From Candidatus Palauibacter soopunensis (GTDB lineage Bacteria > Gemmatimonadota > Gemmatimonadetes > Palauibacterales > Palauibacteraceae): a stretch of DNA of 64,000 nt. Positions 44,001 through 52,059 of the stretch are shown in pieces. The first letter of the stretch is position 1, and every line of letters starts with the position of its first letter. A model generated the notes under the pieces. The model was not told where the DNA came from. It saw only the letters and a list, made by a program, of their open reading frames with translations, and searched no databases. Position numbers and translations under genes: made by a program. The stretch spans positions 337,846 through 401,845 of the forward strand of contig NZ_CANPVT010000008.1 in the NCBI RefSeq assembly GCF_947581735.1, given 5' to 3'.

Positions 44001-44154
44001 CGGGGCGTTCGCGGCCGGGAGTTTTCCGGCGCTTCCGCGGGAGGATGCCTGTCGCTGGTGCGACTACCGGCAGGTCTGTGGACCCGATGAGGAACTTCGC
44101 ACCCGGAGCAAGCCCCCGCCGGTCGATCTGCGGCGGCTGAGGGAATACCCGTGA
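41002..44154 (+). CDS. addB: AddB-type nuclease/inactive-helicase subunit
   Basis: The 1050-residue protein is the partner of the helicase encoded next. Central residues have degenerate helicase character (GPIDAARGLAFDVVFVPGMAERLFPP, RLPTNRDRVQQERLAFRLAVGAA). The C-terminus is a PD-(D/E)XK nuclease (about 890-1000) with GAIDLIERTPAGVLRVTDHKTG. Four cysteines, one in FAACPYRFYLQAI and three in CRWCDYRQVC, match the iron-sulfur staple of AddB. With AddA it would process double-strand DNA ends for recombination. The ATG at 41002 lies 8 bases after AGG. The 134-base divergent gap upstream shows nothing clear. Confidence 0.85.
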   Translation: MPAPRARFIVSPTAAVRFDAARKWLERQPSAAGVTVIGETLSGPHELLLREARTAGAAMGWRRTTLRLLAREIALSRLASDGRAIGDAVARDAIAARALAGLDRRKLGRLAAVSDTPGFVRAVGRAVETLRMAGITPSEIAPVDADLATFSEAVEAVWTTVGLTDRAGVFEAALSTLDDPDARPRVVGDRCLILDARIWTELEGRFVAALIGRGCELLATVPEGDDRTRRALEEAGARLDDPPSTDGAAIGAIARLHAHLFGPAPSESAADDAVTVFSAPGEGRETVEIARRLTSLAEAGTLFDRCAILLRQPEDYRPYLEEALNRAGIRPWFAGGVRRPDPAGRAFLALLRCRAEDYSALRFSEYVSIGEVPDEGEDAERVPRRWEQLLVDAAVVGSLDRWERRLAGHAAELEFKRDALEAEDGEDPRLARIDGMRANLTSLREYVLPLLSELSELPAEARWESWLAVLAPLATRSLRRPGNVLSALSDLAPMGPLGPVRLDEVLRVLTPRLLEVSEPPPANRYGRVFVGPIDAARGLAFDVVFVPGMAERLFPPKIGEDPILLDEMRRRLAPGRLPTNRDRVQQERLAFRLAVGAARKQIVLSYPRIDAMKTRPRVPSFYALEAIHAAEGRLPGFEQLQQRAEEVSDARIGWPAPKSRTQAIDEAEYDLAVLDELDRHDLRGERAVKAAGHLLHSNPHLARALRFRAYRWEVPRWTWADGLVQLSERAAEALAERSLGARPYSATALQHFAACPYRFYLQAIQGLRPREEPVGIEALDPLQRGSLVHQVQFELLTRLQAESTKERPLLPVGPENAVRVSELLEEVLEKVAGDFRDGLVPAIDRVWDDGIEAIRQDLREWLQHERDSKSPFEPWRFELSFGLPRDPNRDAHSVGEPVDLGVGLKLRGAIDLIERTPAGVLRVTDHKTGRYRAKAGATIQGGELLQPVLYALAAQTLFPDQRVESGRLYYCTADGEFRDHVVPLDDRALEAAGILSEIVSGAFAAGSFPALPREDACRWCDYRQVCGPDEELRTRSKPPPVDLRRLREYP

Positions 44155-47100
44155 CCCGGCCCGGCCGGCTCGCCGACCAGGACGCCCGCGACGCGATCCT
44201 GAACGATCTCGACGACACGCTCTTCGTCGAAGCGGCCGCGGGGACGGGGAAGACGACGGCGCTCACGGGCCGGATCGTCGAGGTGCTGAAACACGGCTTG
44301 GGCACACTGGAGGACATCGTCGCGGTCACCTTCACCGAGAAGGCGGCGGGCGAGATGAAGCTCCGGCTGCGGGCGGCGATCGAAGAGGCTCGCGTGGCCG
44401 AGGAGAACGGGGAAGCCCGCGAGCGTCTCTCGCGTGCGCTCGGCCACCTGGAACTCGCTCACATCGGCACGATCCACGGCTTCTGCGCCGACCTGTTGCG
44501 CGAGCGGCCGATCGAGGCCGGCGTCGATCCGGCGTTCCGGGTCGCCGCCGAGGACGAAGCCGGCCGCCTCCTCGACGGCGCCTTCGAGGGCTGGTTCGAG
44601 GGCGCGCTGGCGGACCCCGGCCCCGGCGTGAGGAGGGCGTTGCGCCGTCACTATCCGAGGAATTCGGGCGGCCCGCGCGCGGCCCTGCGGGCGGCGGCCG
44701 GCAGTCTCGTGGACCAGCGCGACTTCGACGCACCGTGGTCCAGGCCCGAGTGGGACCGGGAGGCCGAACTCGATCGCGCGCTCGACCTCCTGCGGGAACT
44801 TGCCGCCTTCGCCCCGCTGGCCTCCCGTCCGGACGACTATCTCACGCAGAACCTGCGCCACGTCGAACGCGGAGTGCGCGAAATCGAACTGAGAGAGAAG
44901 ACGCGCGGACGGGACTACGACTATCTGGAAGCCTGGCTGCGGCCCTTCGTGCGCGCACGCTGGCGTGGCTGGTTCTGGCGCGGCTTCCGCTCGCGCGATT
45001 TCGGCCGTGGACTCGCGAAGGCGGACGTCGTCGCGCGCCGCGACGAGGTCCGGGCGGACGTCGAGGAGATCCTGCGGACGGCGGACGCGGATCTCGCGGC
45101 GCACCTCCGCGACGAACTCTGGCCCGTGACGGAGCGATACGAGACGGCCAAGCGGCGCGACGGATGCCTCGACTTCGTGGACCTCCTGATCCGGGCGCGC
45201 GGCCTCCTGCGCGACAACGCGGAGATCCGGCGGCACTACCGGAAACGCTTCACGCGGTTTTTCGTCGACGAGTTCCAGGACACCGATCCGCTGCAGGTCG
45301 AGATCCTCCTTCTCCTGTGCGGCGAGGACCCGGAAGAAACGCGGCCGGAGCGCATCGTGCCCTCCGGCGGCAAGCTCTTCGTGGTCGGCGATCCCAAGCA
45401 GTCGATCTACCGCTTTCGCCGGGCGGACGTGATGCTGTACGAGCGGACCAAACGCCGCCTGGCGGAAGCGGATGCCCGCGTGCTGCACCTGTCCACGAGC
45501 TTCCGGTCGCAGCCCCGCCTGCAGGCCGCCGTGAACGGCGCGTTCGCGACGCGCATGAAGGCAAGCGAGGACGGCAGCCAGGCGGCCTATGTGCCGCTCG
45601 CGCCCTTCCGCGAGGACGCCGGCAGCCAGCCCGCCACCATCGCCCTGCCCGTCCCGAAACCGTACGGACGCTTCGGAAAGGTCCGGGGGATCGAGATCGA
45701 GCAGTCCCTTCCCGTTGCGATCGGGGAGATGGTGCGCTGGCTGGTTGACGAGTCGGGATGGGTCGTGACGGAACGGGAGCGCCCGGAGGATCCGGTTCCG
45801 GTTCAGGCTCGCCACATCTGCCTCCTCTTCCGTCGCTTTCAGAAGTGGGGCGAGGACGTGACGCGCCCCTACGTGCGCGCGCTCGAGGCCCGCGCCATTC
45901 CGCATGTGCTGGTCGGCGGGCGCTCGTATCACGATCGCGAGGAGGTGCTTGCCGTCCGGAACGCGCTCACGGCCATCGAGTGGCCGGACGACCGACTCGC
46001 CGTCTATGCCGCCCTCCGGGGTCCGCTTTTCTCGCTCGGCGATCGCGCGCTGTTCGAGTTCGGTGTCGACGTGGGTCCGCTGCACCCGCTCGCCGGGTGG
46101 GAGCCGAACGGCGGAAGCGGCCGGAAGGAGGACGGAACGGCTCTGAAACCTGAACTGCGGGACGTGGCGACGGTCCTCGGGCTCCTCGGAGACCTCCACC
46201 GGCACCGGAACCGGCGCCCGATTCCGGAGACGGTCCGGCGCCTGCTCTCGACCGCGCGCGCCCACGCGGGCATCGCGATCTGGCCGACGGGCGAGCAGGC
46301 GCTCGCCAACGTCCTGCGGCTCGTCGACCGGGCGCGGGCGTTCGAGCGCGGGGGCAGCCCCTCCTTTCGGGCGTTTCTCGACCGCCTCGAAGACGAAGCC
46401 GAACGCGGGCAGTCCGAGGAGGCGCCGATCGTGGAGGAGGGGACCGAAGGCGTGAGGATGATGACGGTACACAAGGCCAAGGGCCTCGAGTTTCCGGTCG
46501 TCATCCTGGCGGACATGACGTGCGCCGCGGCGCACGAGCCGCCATCGCGCCACATGGACGCCGCCCGGCGCCTCTGGGCCCAGCGCCTCTGCGGCGCGAC
46601 GCCTCGCGACATCCTGGACAACGCCGAGGTCGAGCGGCACCGGGAGATGGCCGAGGCGGACCGGCTCGCATACGTGGCGGCCACGCGGGCGCGCGACCTG
46701 CTCGTGGTGCCGGCCCTCGGAGACGGCCGCGATGGCGGCGGGGGATTCTCCGGGGAAGGCGGTGAATGGTGGCTCGAGTCATTGAATCCGGCCGTGTACC
46801 CACCACACGGCGCGCGCCGGCGGCCGTCCTCCGCCGAGGGCCTGGGAGCTCCGGCTTTCGGCGATGAGTCGGTACTCGATCGCCCGGACGGGAAGGGCGG
46901 TCAGCGCCCCACGCCGCGCGACTCGGTCGCGCCGGGGCTGCATACGGCTGAAGCGGGAACGGACATCGTGTGGTGGGATCCCGCGGCGCTCGATCTCGAC
47001 GTGGGTCCGCGCGCGGGTGATCGCCAGCGCCGACTGCTCGAGGTCGAGAGCGAGGAACAACCCTCGCTGGATGTCGAGGCGGGACGCGGCGCGCACCGCG

Positions 47101-47786
47101 AGTGGCAGGCGGCTCGCGCGGCGAGACTGGAGGCGGGGGGACGCCGGACGATGTCGGTGACCACGGCCGGGGCGATCGCGCGCCGCGCCGCCGAAGCTTC
47201 GGATGCCGACGGCGAGTCCCGTTCCGATACGCGCGTCGCGTGGGTCGATGTACCACGTCCGGAAGCCGAGGGGCCCGACGGGGCGGGGCGCCCGGGAGGC
47301 GAGCGGTTCGGCGATCTCGTCCATCGCATACTCGCTGAGATCCCCCTCGACGCCGACTCCGGCACGGTCGAGGGATTCGCCGAAACGCTGGGCCGGACGC
47401 TGGGAAGTCCCGAGACCGAAATCGTCGCGGCGGCGGCTCTCGCCATGCGCGCGCTGGAACACGAGGTGTTCGACCGGGCGCGGGCCGCCCTAGCCGCCAA
47501 CCCCGGCGCCGTCCATCGCGAGGTCCCGGTCTTCCACGTCGCGGACGCCGCGGCACCGGAAGCGGAGCAGGATCGGGAGCGGGGCGCCGCGATCGTCGAA
47601 GGCGTCGCGGACCTCGCCTTCCGCGAGGTCACCGGCTCCGGCCCGTGCTGGACGGTCGTCGACTACAAGACGGACCGGCGGCCCGCGGGGCGGCACACCG
47701 AATACGAGGTCCAGGTCGCCTGCTACGTCGAGGCCATCGGGCGGGCCAGAAGAGAACCGGCCCTGGGGATCGTGCTGGCGCTGTAG
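44151..47786 (+). CDS. addA: AddA-type UvrD-family helicase-nuclease subunit
   Basis: The 1211-residue protein is an SF1A helicase with all main motifs: Walker A VEAAAGTGKTTAL, TFTEKAAGEMKLRL, Walker B FFVDEFQDTDPLQ, VVGDPKQSIYRFRRADV, MMTVHKAKGLEFPVVILAD and AYVAATRARDLLVVP. The C-terminal nuclease motif is WTVVDYKTDRR. This matches AddA and the related RecB-type enzymes. Its GTG start overlaps the addB stop (GTGA), so the subunits are made together. The complex would unwind and resect broken DNA in the cytoplasm; its recognition sequence is unknown. Confidence 0.9.
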   Translation: MTRPGRLADQDARDAILNDLDDTLFVEAAAGTGKTTALTGRIVEVLKHGLGTLEDIVAVTFTEKAAGEMKLRLRAAIEEARVAEENGEARERLSRALGHLELAHIGTIHGFCADLLRERPIEAGVDPAFRVAAEDEAGRLLDGAFEGWFEGALADPGPGVRRALRRHYPRNSGGPRAALRAAAGSLVDQRDFDAPWSRPEWDREAELDRALDLLRELAAFAPLASRPDDYLTQNLRHVERGVREIELREKTRGRDYDYLEAWLRPFVRARWRGWFWRGFRSRDFGRGLAKADVVARRDEVRADVEEILRTADADLAAHLRDELWPVTERYETAKRRDGCLDFVDLLIRARGLLRDNAEIRRHYRKRFTRFFVDEFQDTDPLQVEILLLLCGEDPEETRPERIVPSGGKLFVVGDPKQSIYRFRRADVMLYERTKRRLAEADARVLHLSTSFRSQPRLQAAVNGAFATRMKASEDGSQAAYVPLAPFREDAGSQPATIALPVPKPYGRFGKVRGIEIEQSLPVAIGEMVRWLVDESGWVVTERERPEDPVPVQARHICLLFRRFQKWGEDVTRPYVRALEARAIPHVLVGGRSYHDREEVLAVRNALTAIEWPDDRLAVYAALRGPLFSLGDRALFEFGVDVGPLHPLAGWEPNGGSGRKEDGTALKPELRDVATVLGLLGDLHRHRNRRPIPETVRRLLSTARAHAGIAIWPTGEQALANVLRLVDRARAFERGGSPSFRAFLDRLEDEAERGQSEEAPIVEEGTEGVRMMTVHKAKGLEFPVVILADMTCAAAHEPPSRHMDAARRLWAQRLCGATPRDILDNAEVERHREMAEADRLAYVAATRARDLLVVPALGDGRDGGGGFSGEGGEWWLESLNPAVYPPHGARRRPSSAEGLGAPAFGDESVLDRPDGKGGQRPTPRDSVAPGLHTAEAGTDIVWWDPAALDLDVGPRAGDRQRRLLEVESEEQPSLDVEAGRGAHREWQAARAARLEAGGRRTMSVTTAGAIARRAAEASDADGESRSDTRVAWVDVPRPEAEGPDGAGRPGGERFGDLVHRILAEIPLDADSGTVEGFAETLGRTLGSPETEIVAAAALAMRALEHEVFDRARAALAANPGAVHREVPVFHVADAAAPEAEQDRERGAAIVEGVADLAFREVTGSGPCWTVVDYKTDRRPAGRHTEYEVQVACYVEAIGRARREPALGIVLAL

Positions 47787-47790
47787 GGAT

Positions 47791-47820
47791 TAGCAGCCCG
47801 TGGCCAAAATCCTGCTGCTA
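47791..47820. terminator. Weak inverted repeat between addA and the convergent gene
   Basis: TAGCAGC pairs with GCTGCTA across 16 bases, just after the addA stop and ending inside the 3' end of the convergent gene. It may help terminate transcription; evidence is only symmetry and position. Confidence 0.3.
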
Positions 47821-48405
47821 GGCGTCGTACTTCCGGCGGTGGAGTTCGGCCGCCCGGTCGGACCACTCCTTGAGCCGGATCCGTGCGCCGAGCCCCTTGC
47901 CGAGAGTGTCGAGGTCTTCCGACGTCCAGCGGGCCAGATCGAGGTACGTTCGATAGCCCATCTCGTTCAGCCGCGCCTCGAACGTGGGACCGATCCCCTT
48001 GATGCGCGTCAGGTCGTCGCTCTCGCCCGGCGCCCGCCCGCGCGCCCGTCCCGCAGCCACGGGGCGCGCATTGCGCTTGCGAACGTTTCGCGTCCGGGCG
48101 AGGCGGACGCGATGCGAGGGGTCCGTCATTCTGCTCCCCTCGGGATCCAGCTTCGAGAGGCGGGAGTACAGGCGATCCCGTTCGGCCTCGACCCTCCGGC
48201 GGGCCGCTTCGGATTCGAGCCGTGCACGCTCCAGCACCTGCCGTGCGTCCTGTTCGATGGCGGACAGGCGGTTGTCGAACCGACGCTTGAGCGTCAGCTC
48301 TCTTCCGGCGATCCGTCGGCCACGGATCCACCAGCCGACCGCAAAACCGATCAGCGCGGCCAGCGTCAGCCACGGAACGACCATCAGGGTCAGGGCGTCC
48401 ATCAT
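47818..48405 (-). CDS. Membrane-anchored coiled-coil protein with helix-hairpin-helix domain
   Basis: The 195-residue protein has an N-terminal membrane helix (LTLMVVPWLTLAALIGFAVGWWIRG), a charged helical segment (about 35-85) likely to form a coiled coil, a basic linker, and a C-terminal helix-hairpin-helix region (DDLTRIKGIGPTFEARLNEMGYRTYLDLARWTSEDLDTL). This HhH type occurs in DNA-binding or protein-protein contexts such as extensions of ribosomal L21. Its start is taken at the first of two adjacent ATG codons at 48405. It converges on addA; a role in DNA is possible but not shown. Confidence 0.75.
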   Translation of the reverse strand: MMDALTLMVVPWLTLAALIGFAVGWWIRGRRIAGRELTLKRRFDNRLSAIEQDARQVLERARLESEAARRRVEAERDRLYSRLSKLDPEGSRMTDPSHRVRLARTRNVRKRNARPVAAGRARGRAPGESDDLTRIKGIGPTFEARLNEMGYRTYLDLARWTSEDLDTLGKGLGARIRLKEWSDRAAELHRRKYDA

Positions 48406-48581
48406 CTTCGAGCGGACTCCGGTCCGGCGTACTCCCGCCGCGAGGTGACGCGGAAGGGGAACCCAATGTAGGGTCACGGAGGACACCGCCCAAGCCCGCC
48501 GACCCGGAAACACGATCTCGGTCCGTCGGACGAAGGGAGAGTACGATCGATACGCCGCTGACAGGACGGTTCGACCAGATC

Positions 48582-49595
48582 ATGGCGTCCGCGGACGTTC
48601 CTGCGGGTGCCGGGTATGTGCTCGGGTCGTCTCGCGAGGGACGACCGATCCCCGGTTTTCGCTTCGGACGAGGGCCCGAGGCCGTGAGCCTGCTCGGCGG
48701 CTGCCACGCCGACGAACCGGTGGGTCCGCGCCTCCTGCGTCGTCTCGCCGGCTACCTGGCGGGACTCGACCCGGACGATCCGATGCTTACCCGCCATGAG
48801 TGGTGGATCATCCCGCACATCAACCCCGATGGCGAGATCCGCAACGCGTCGTGGCAGGATCCGGATGCGGAGGCGTACGATCTCGGGCGATACCTGGCCG
48901 GCAGAGTGCGGGAACTGCCGGGCGACGACATCGAATTCGGCTTCCCGCGCGACGGCGCCGATCCCGGGGCGCGACCCGAGAATCGCGCGGCCTATGACTG
49001 GTGGCGCACCTGCGATCGACCGTTCGGGTTGCACGCCTCGCTTCACAGCATGGGCTTCGCCGCCGGTCCCTTTTTCCTCATCGACCGCGCCTGGGAAGAT
49101 CGGTGCGAAACTCTGAAGGCTTCATGCCGCCAGCGCGCAGAGGCTCTCGGTTATTCGCTGCACGACGTCGAGCGGCACGGAGAGAAGGGCTTTTTCCGCT
49201 TCGAGCGGGGGTTCGCCTCGCGGCCCGACTCGAAGCTCATGGCTGCCCACTTCGAAGTCCTCGGCGACTCCGCGACGGCGTCCCGCTTCTGGCCGAGTTC
49301 GATGGAAACGCTGCGCTCCTTCGGCGGCGACACGCTCACCCTCGTCTCGGAGATGCCGCTCTTTATCCTGCCCGGCGTGGGCGCGAGGCCGGGCCCGCCG
49401 GATCCGGTTGCCGAACGCTGGAAGAGACGGCTCGACGGCTGGGGGAGCGAGCTGTCCGCGGGGGCCGCGCCGGCCGCCATCTCCGCCGATGCGAGGAAAG
49501 CGGGGCTCGTCCCCATGCCGGTGCGCGACCAGATGATGATGCAATGGACGTTCATCACCGCGGGACTACGTCAAACGCGCACTCCGGCGGCTTGA
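48582..49595 (+). CDS. M14-type zinc carboxypeptidase
   Basis: The 337-residue protein has a zinc carboxypeptidase core: His42 and Glu45 (GGCHADEPVG), the IIPHINPDGEIRNAS segment typical of M14, His155 (HASLHSMG) and a late glutamate in LVSEMPLF. No signal peptide is visible, so it would be cytoplasmic unless secreted another way. Likely activity is removal of a C-terminal residue from a peptide or cell-wall fragment. The 176-base gap upstream to the divergent HhH gene contains no clear feature. Confidence 0.85.
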   Translation: MASADVPAGAGYVLGSSREGRPIPGFRFGRGPEAVSLLGGCHADEPVGPRLLRRLAGYLAGLDPDDPMLTRHEWWIIPHINPDGEIRNASWQDPDAEAYDLGRYLAGRVRELPGDDIEFGFPRDGADPGARPENRAAYDWWRTCDRPFGLHASLHSMGFAAGPFFLIDRAWEDRCETLKASCRQRAEALGYSLHDVERHGEKGFFRFERGFASRPDSKLMAAHFEVLGDSATASRFWPSSMETLRSFGGDTLTLVSEMPLFILPGVGARPGPPDPVAERWKRRLDGWGSELSAGAAPAAISADARKAGLVPMPVRDQMMMQWTFITAGLRQTRTPAA

Positions 49596-49611
49596 CGCCG
49601 CGAGGCTCCGG

Positions 49612-51462
49612 ATGTCCGGCTTGCCCCGCGTGCGGCCGCGGAACAACGTGATCAGCGTGAACAGGCGACTTCTACTCGCGACTCTCGCGGCTACGGGCTG
49701 CAGCGACCTGGCATCGCAACCCGAGCGGGTCCCGGGCACGCTCGAACTTCTTCCCGCCGACGCCATCGTCCTCGAAGGCGAAACGGTCCGTTATGAGTTT
49801 CGGATGTTGGACGAGAGCGGTGCGGCCTTCAGCCGGATTCCGGATTGGGCGCCGCCGCGCTGGTCCGTGTCCGATCCGTCCGTCGCCGCAGTCGGCGCCG
49901 ACGGGGAGGTCATCGGACTCGAGGGGGGGTATGAGACGCGGGTTGCAGCGGAAGTGGCGAGCCTGCAAGCCGGAGCCTGGGTGAGGGTGAACCCCACGAG
50001 CGTCACGATCGAAGCGGCCGGCGTACATCTGACGCAGGCCGTTCAGACGCTCGGCGGAGATATTCCCTTGATTGCGGGCCGGTCAGCGCTCCTTCGAGTC
50101 TTTGTCACGGGTGACAAGACAAGCTTCTATCGTCCACGCCCGCTGGCGACCTTCTACGAAGACGGGGCCCCGTTCCACTCGATGCGACTGGATCCCGCGG
50201 CAGACCGGATCCCTGTGGAGCCCGACGAGGGGAGACTCGGCCGATCATTCAACGGGGTCGTTCCGGGGCGGGTCCTGCGACCCGGTGTCGAACTGGTCGT
50301 GGAGCTGGATCCGGATGGCCTGGTGCCGGCGGTCGAGGGAAGCGACCGGCGTGTACCGGCCGACGGACGCCTGAAGCTCGATGTGCTGACCGTTCCGCCA
50401 ATGCGTCTGACGGTGGTGCCGGTGGTGCACTCCCGGGATGCGGAGGCGGCGCGGGCCTGGGTCGACGGAATGACGGAGACAAGCGCCGCGATCGCGTTCG
50501 TGCGCTCCATACTCCCGATCGGCGAACTGGAACTGACGGTACGCGAGCCCTACCACACGACAGCGGACCTCGGGACGGCGGGGGGCTGGTTGGGGCTCCT
50601 CCGCGAGATCAGCGTACTCCGGCTCACGGAGCGACGGCGGGACTACTACTATGCTGCCCTAGCGGCGCCTTCCGGATCGCCATTCAAGGGATTGGGCTAC
50701 ATCGGGAGGCCGATCGGCATAGGGATACTCGATATCGACACGTTCGCCCACGAGCTGGGGCACAACATGGGGCTCCGGCATGCTCCCTGCGGCCTGGCCC
50801 TGAACCCCGATCCGGATTTTCCGTACGAGGACGGCTCCATCGGAGTCTTCGGATACGAGACCCGGCGCGGGAACACGCGAATGGTCGATCCGGCCGAGTA
50901 TCGGGACCTGATGACGTACTGCGATCCGAGCTGGATCAGCGACTATCACTTCGTCAAGGCGATGGAGTTCCGGCGGGAGCACGAATCGCTGATCCTGCGC
51001 AGCGTCGATCCCGAACCGACGCTGCTCCTTTGGGGGAATGCCGGTGCCGGGGACCTTCTGCTGGAGCCCGCCTTCGTCATCGACGCGCCCCCGACGCCGC
51101 CGACCGAGGAGGGGCCGTATCGCCTGGATGGGTTCGACGCGGCCGGCCGGTCCCTGTTTTCCTTCTCCTTCGCTCCGGACGAACTGGAGTACGGCGGAGG
51201 GCAGTTCGCCTTCGCGATTCCGTACGAGGGCCGCTGGGACAGTCCCGACGGACTGGATCGCGTCCGGCTGTCCGGTCCGGGCGGCGCCGTCGCGATCGAG
51301 CGTTCCGGGGGTCACGCGGTGGCCCTGGTTCTGGACCCCGGCACGCGCCGTCTCCGGGGCATCCTGCGTGACCCGGAGAAGGCGCCTCCGTGGGCGGACG
51401 GGTTGGAGCTCATGGTCAGCGACGGAATCCCGCGCGCCGGGGTCTCGGGGCCGCGGCAATGA
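49612..51462 (+). CDS. Zinc metalloprotease (M66-like) lipoprotein
   Basis: The 616-residue protein has a lipobox (LATLAATGC) and an Ig-like N-terminal domain (about 40-130: EGETVRYEFRMLDESGAAF... WSVSDPSVAAVGADGEVIGLEGG). The protease core contains HELGHNMGLRH (His380, Glu381, His384, His390), the extended metzincin zinc motif as in M66-type peptidases. A C-terminal beta-rich region follows. The ATG at 49612 gives a long N-region, so a GTG at 49648 or 49657 may be the real start. It is coupled (ATGA) to the beta-barrel gene downstream. Target protein unknown. Confidence 0.83.
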   Translation: MSGLPRVRPRNNVISVNRRLLLATLAATGCSDLASQPERVPGTLELLPADAIVLEGETVRYEFRMLDESGAAFSRIPDWAPPRWSVSDPSVAAVGADGEVIGLEGGYETRVAAEVASLQAGAWVRVNPTSVTIEAAGVHLTQAVQTLGGDIPLIAGRSALLRVFVTGDKTSFYRPRPLATFYEDGAPFHSMRLDPAADRIPVEPDEGRLGRSFNGVVPGRVLRPGVELVVELDPDGLVPAVEGSDRRVPADGRLKLDVLTVPPMRLTVVPVVHSRDAEAARAWVDGMTETSAAIAFVRSILPIGELELTVREPYHTTADLGTAGGWLGLLREISVLRLTERRRDYYYAALAAPSGSPFKGLGYIGRPIGIGILDIDTFAHELGHNMGLRHAPCGLALNPDPDFPYEDGSIGVFGYETRRGNTRMVDPAEYRDLMTYCDPSWISDYHFVKAMEFRREHESLILRSVDPEPTLLLWGNAGAGDLLLEPAFVIDAPPTPPTEEGPYRLDGFDAAGRSLFSFSFAPDELEYGGGQFAFAIPYEGRWDSPDGLDRVRLSGPGGAVAIERSGGHAVALVLDPGTRRLRGILRDPEKAPPWADGLELMVSDGIPRAGVSGPRQ

Positions 51463-52016
51463 ATGGCCCGCGGCGCCCCGCCAGCTTCGTCCTCGCGCTG
51501 AGCGTGGCCGGCATGCTGATCGCGGGACGTACCGCCGCACAGACTTCGGTGGAGGCGCGGAGCGGCCTCACGGTGGGGAATCACACGTCCACCGCGGCGG
51601 GTCTCGAATGGACTCCCGCCCTGTCGTACGAAATCCGGGTTGCGAGGCGGCTACGCCCGCGGGTCGCCATCACGACGGGGTATGTTCGGACCGCCTTCGG
51701 CTGCAGGGAGGGATTCTGCCGAGGGAGAGAGCCGACGGTGGCCGGCAGCCACGCCGCCATCGGTGCGGAGTTGTCGCGAGGCTGGCTTTGGGGCCGGGTC
51801 GGCGTGCTCTACGGCACCATGCGCGTCGGGACGGAAGGAGAGACTCCGCAGGCGGGTCCGGGTGTCGAGGCCGGCGCCGGACTCCGCCTTCACATCGGCC
51901 GCCTGCGTATCGGGCCGGGCCTGTCGTGGCGTCGCATGTCCGCCGACACGCCGTCGAGTGCCGACCATGCGGTGGCGCTCGGCTTCGATCTGGGCGTCGC
52001 ATTCGAATTCGATTAG
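51459..52016 (+). CDS. Outer-membrane beta-barrel protein coupled to the metalloprotease
   Basis: The 185-residue protein overlaps the metalloprotease stop by four bases. It has a signal peptide (SFVLALSVAGMLIAGRTAAQ) and alternating strands (LEWTPALSYEIRVARRLRPRVAITTGYVR, WGRVGVLYGTMRVGT, VALGFDLGVAFEFD) typical of a small barrel. Two Cys flank a charged loop (FGCREGFCRG). Its role is unknown; coupling suggests a shared surface function with the protease. Confidence 0.75.
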   Translation: MNGPRRPASFVLALSVAGMLIAGRTAAQTSVEARSGLTVGNHTSTAAGLEWTPALSYEIRVARRLRPRVAITTGYVRTAFGCREGFCRGREPTVAGSHAAIGAELSRGWLWGRVGVLYGTMRVGTEGETPQAGPGVEAGAGLRLHIGRLRIGPGLSWRRMSADTPSSADHAVALGFDLGVAFEFD

Positions 52017-52059
52017 TGTCGATAGAGCTTCGCCCGCCCCACAGATCCCGGAGGCTCGG

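Noticed and set aside
44064..46640. An 858-residue antisense frame opposite addA
   Set aside because: It lies entirely opposite conserved helicase motifs and has shadow-type composition.
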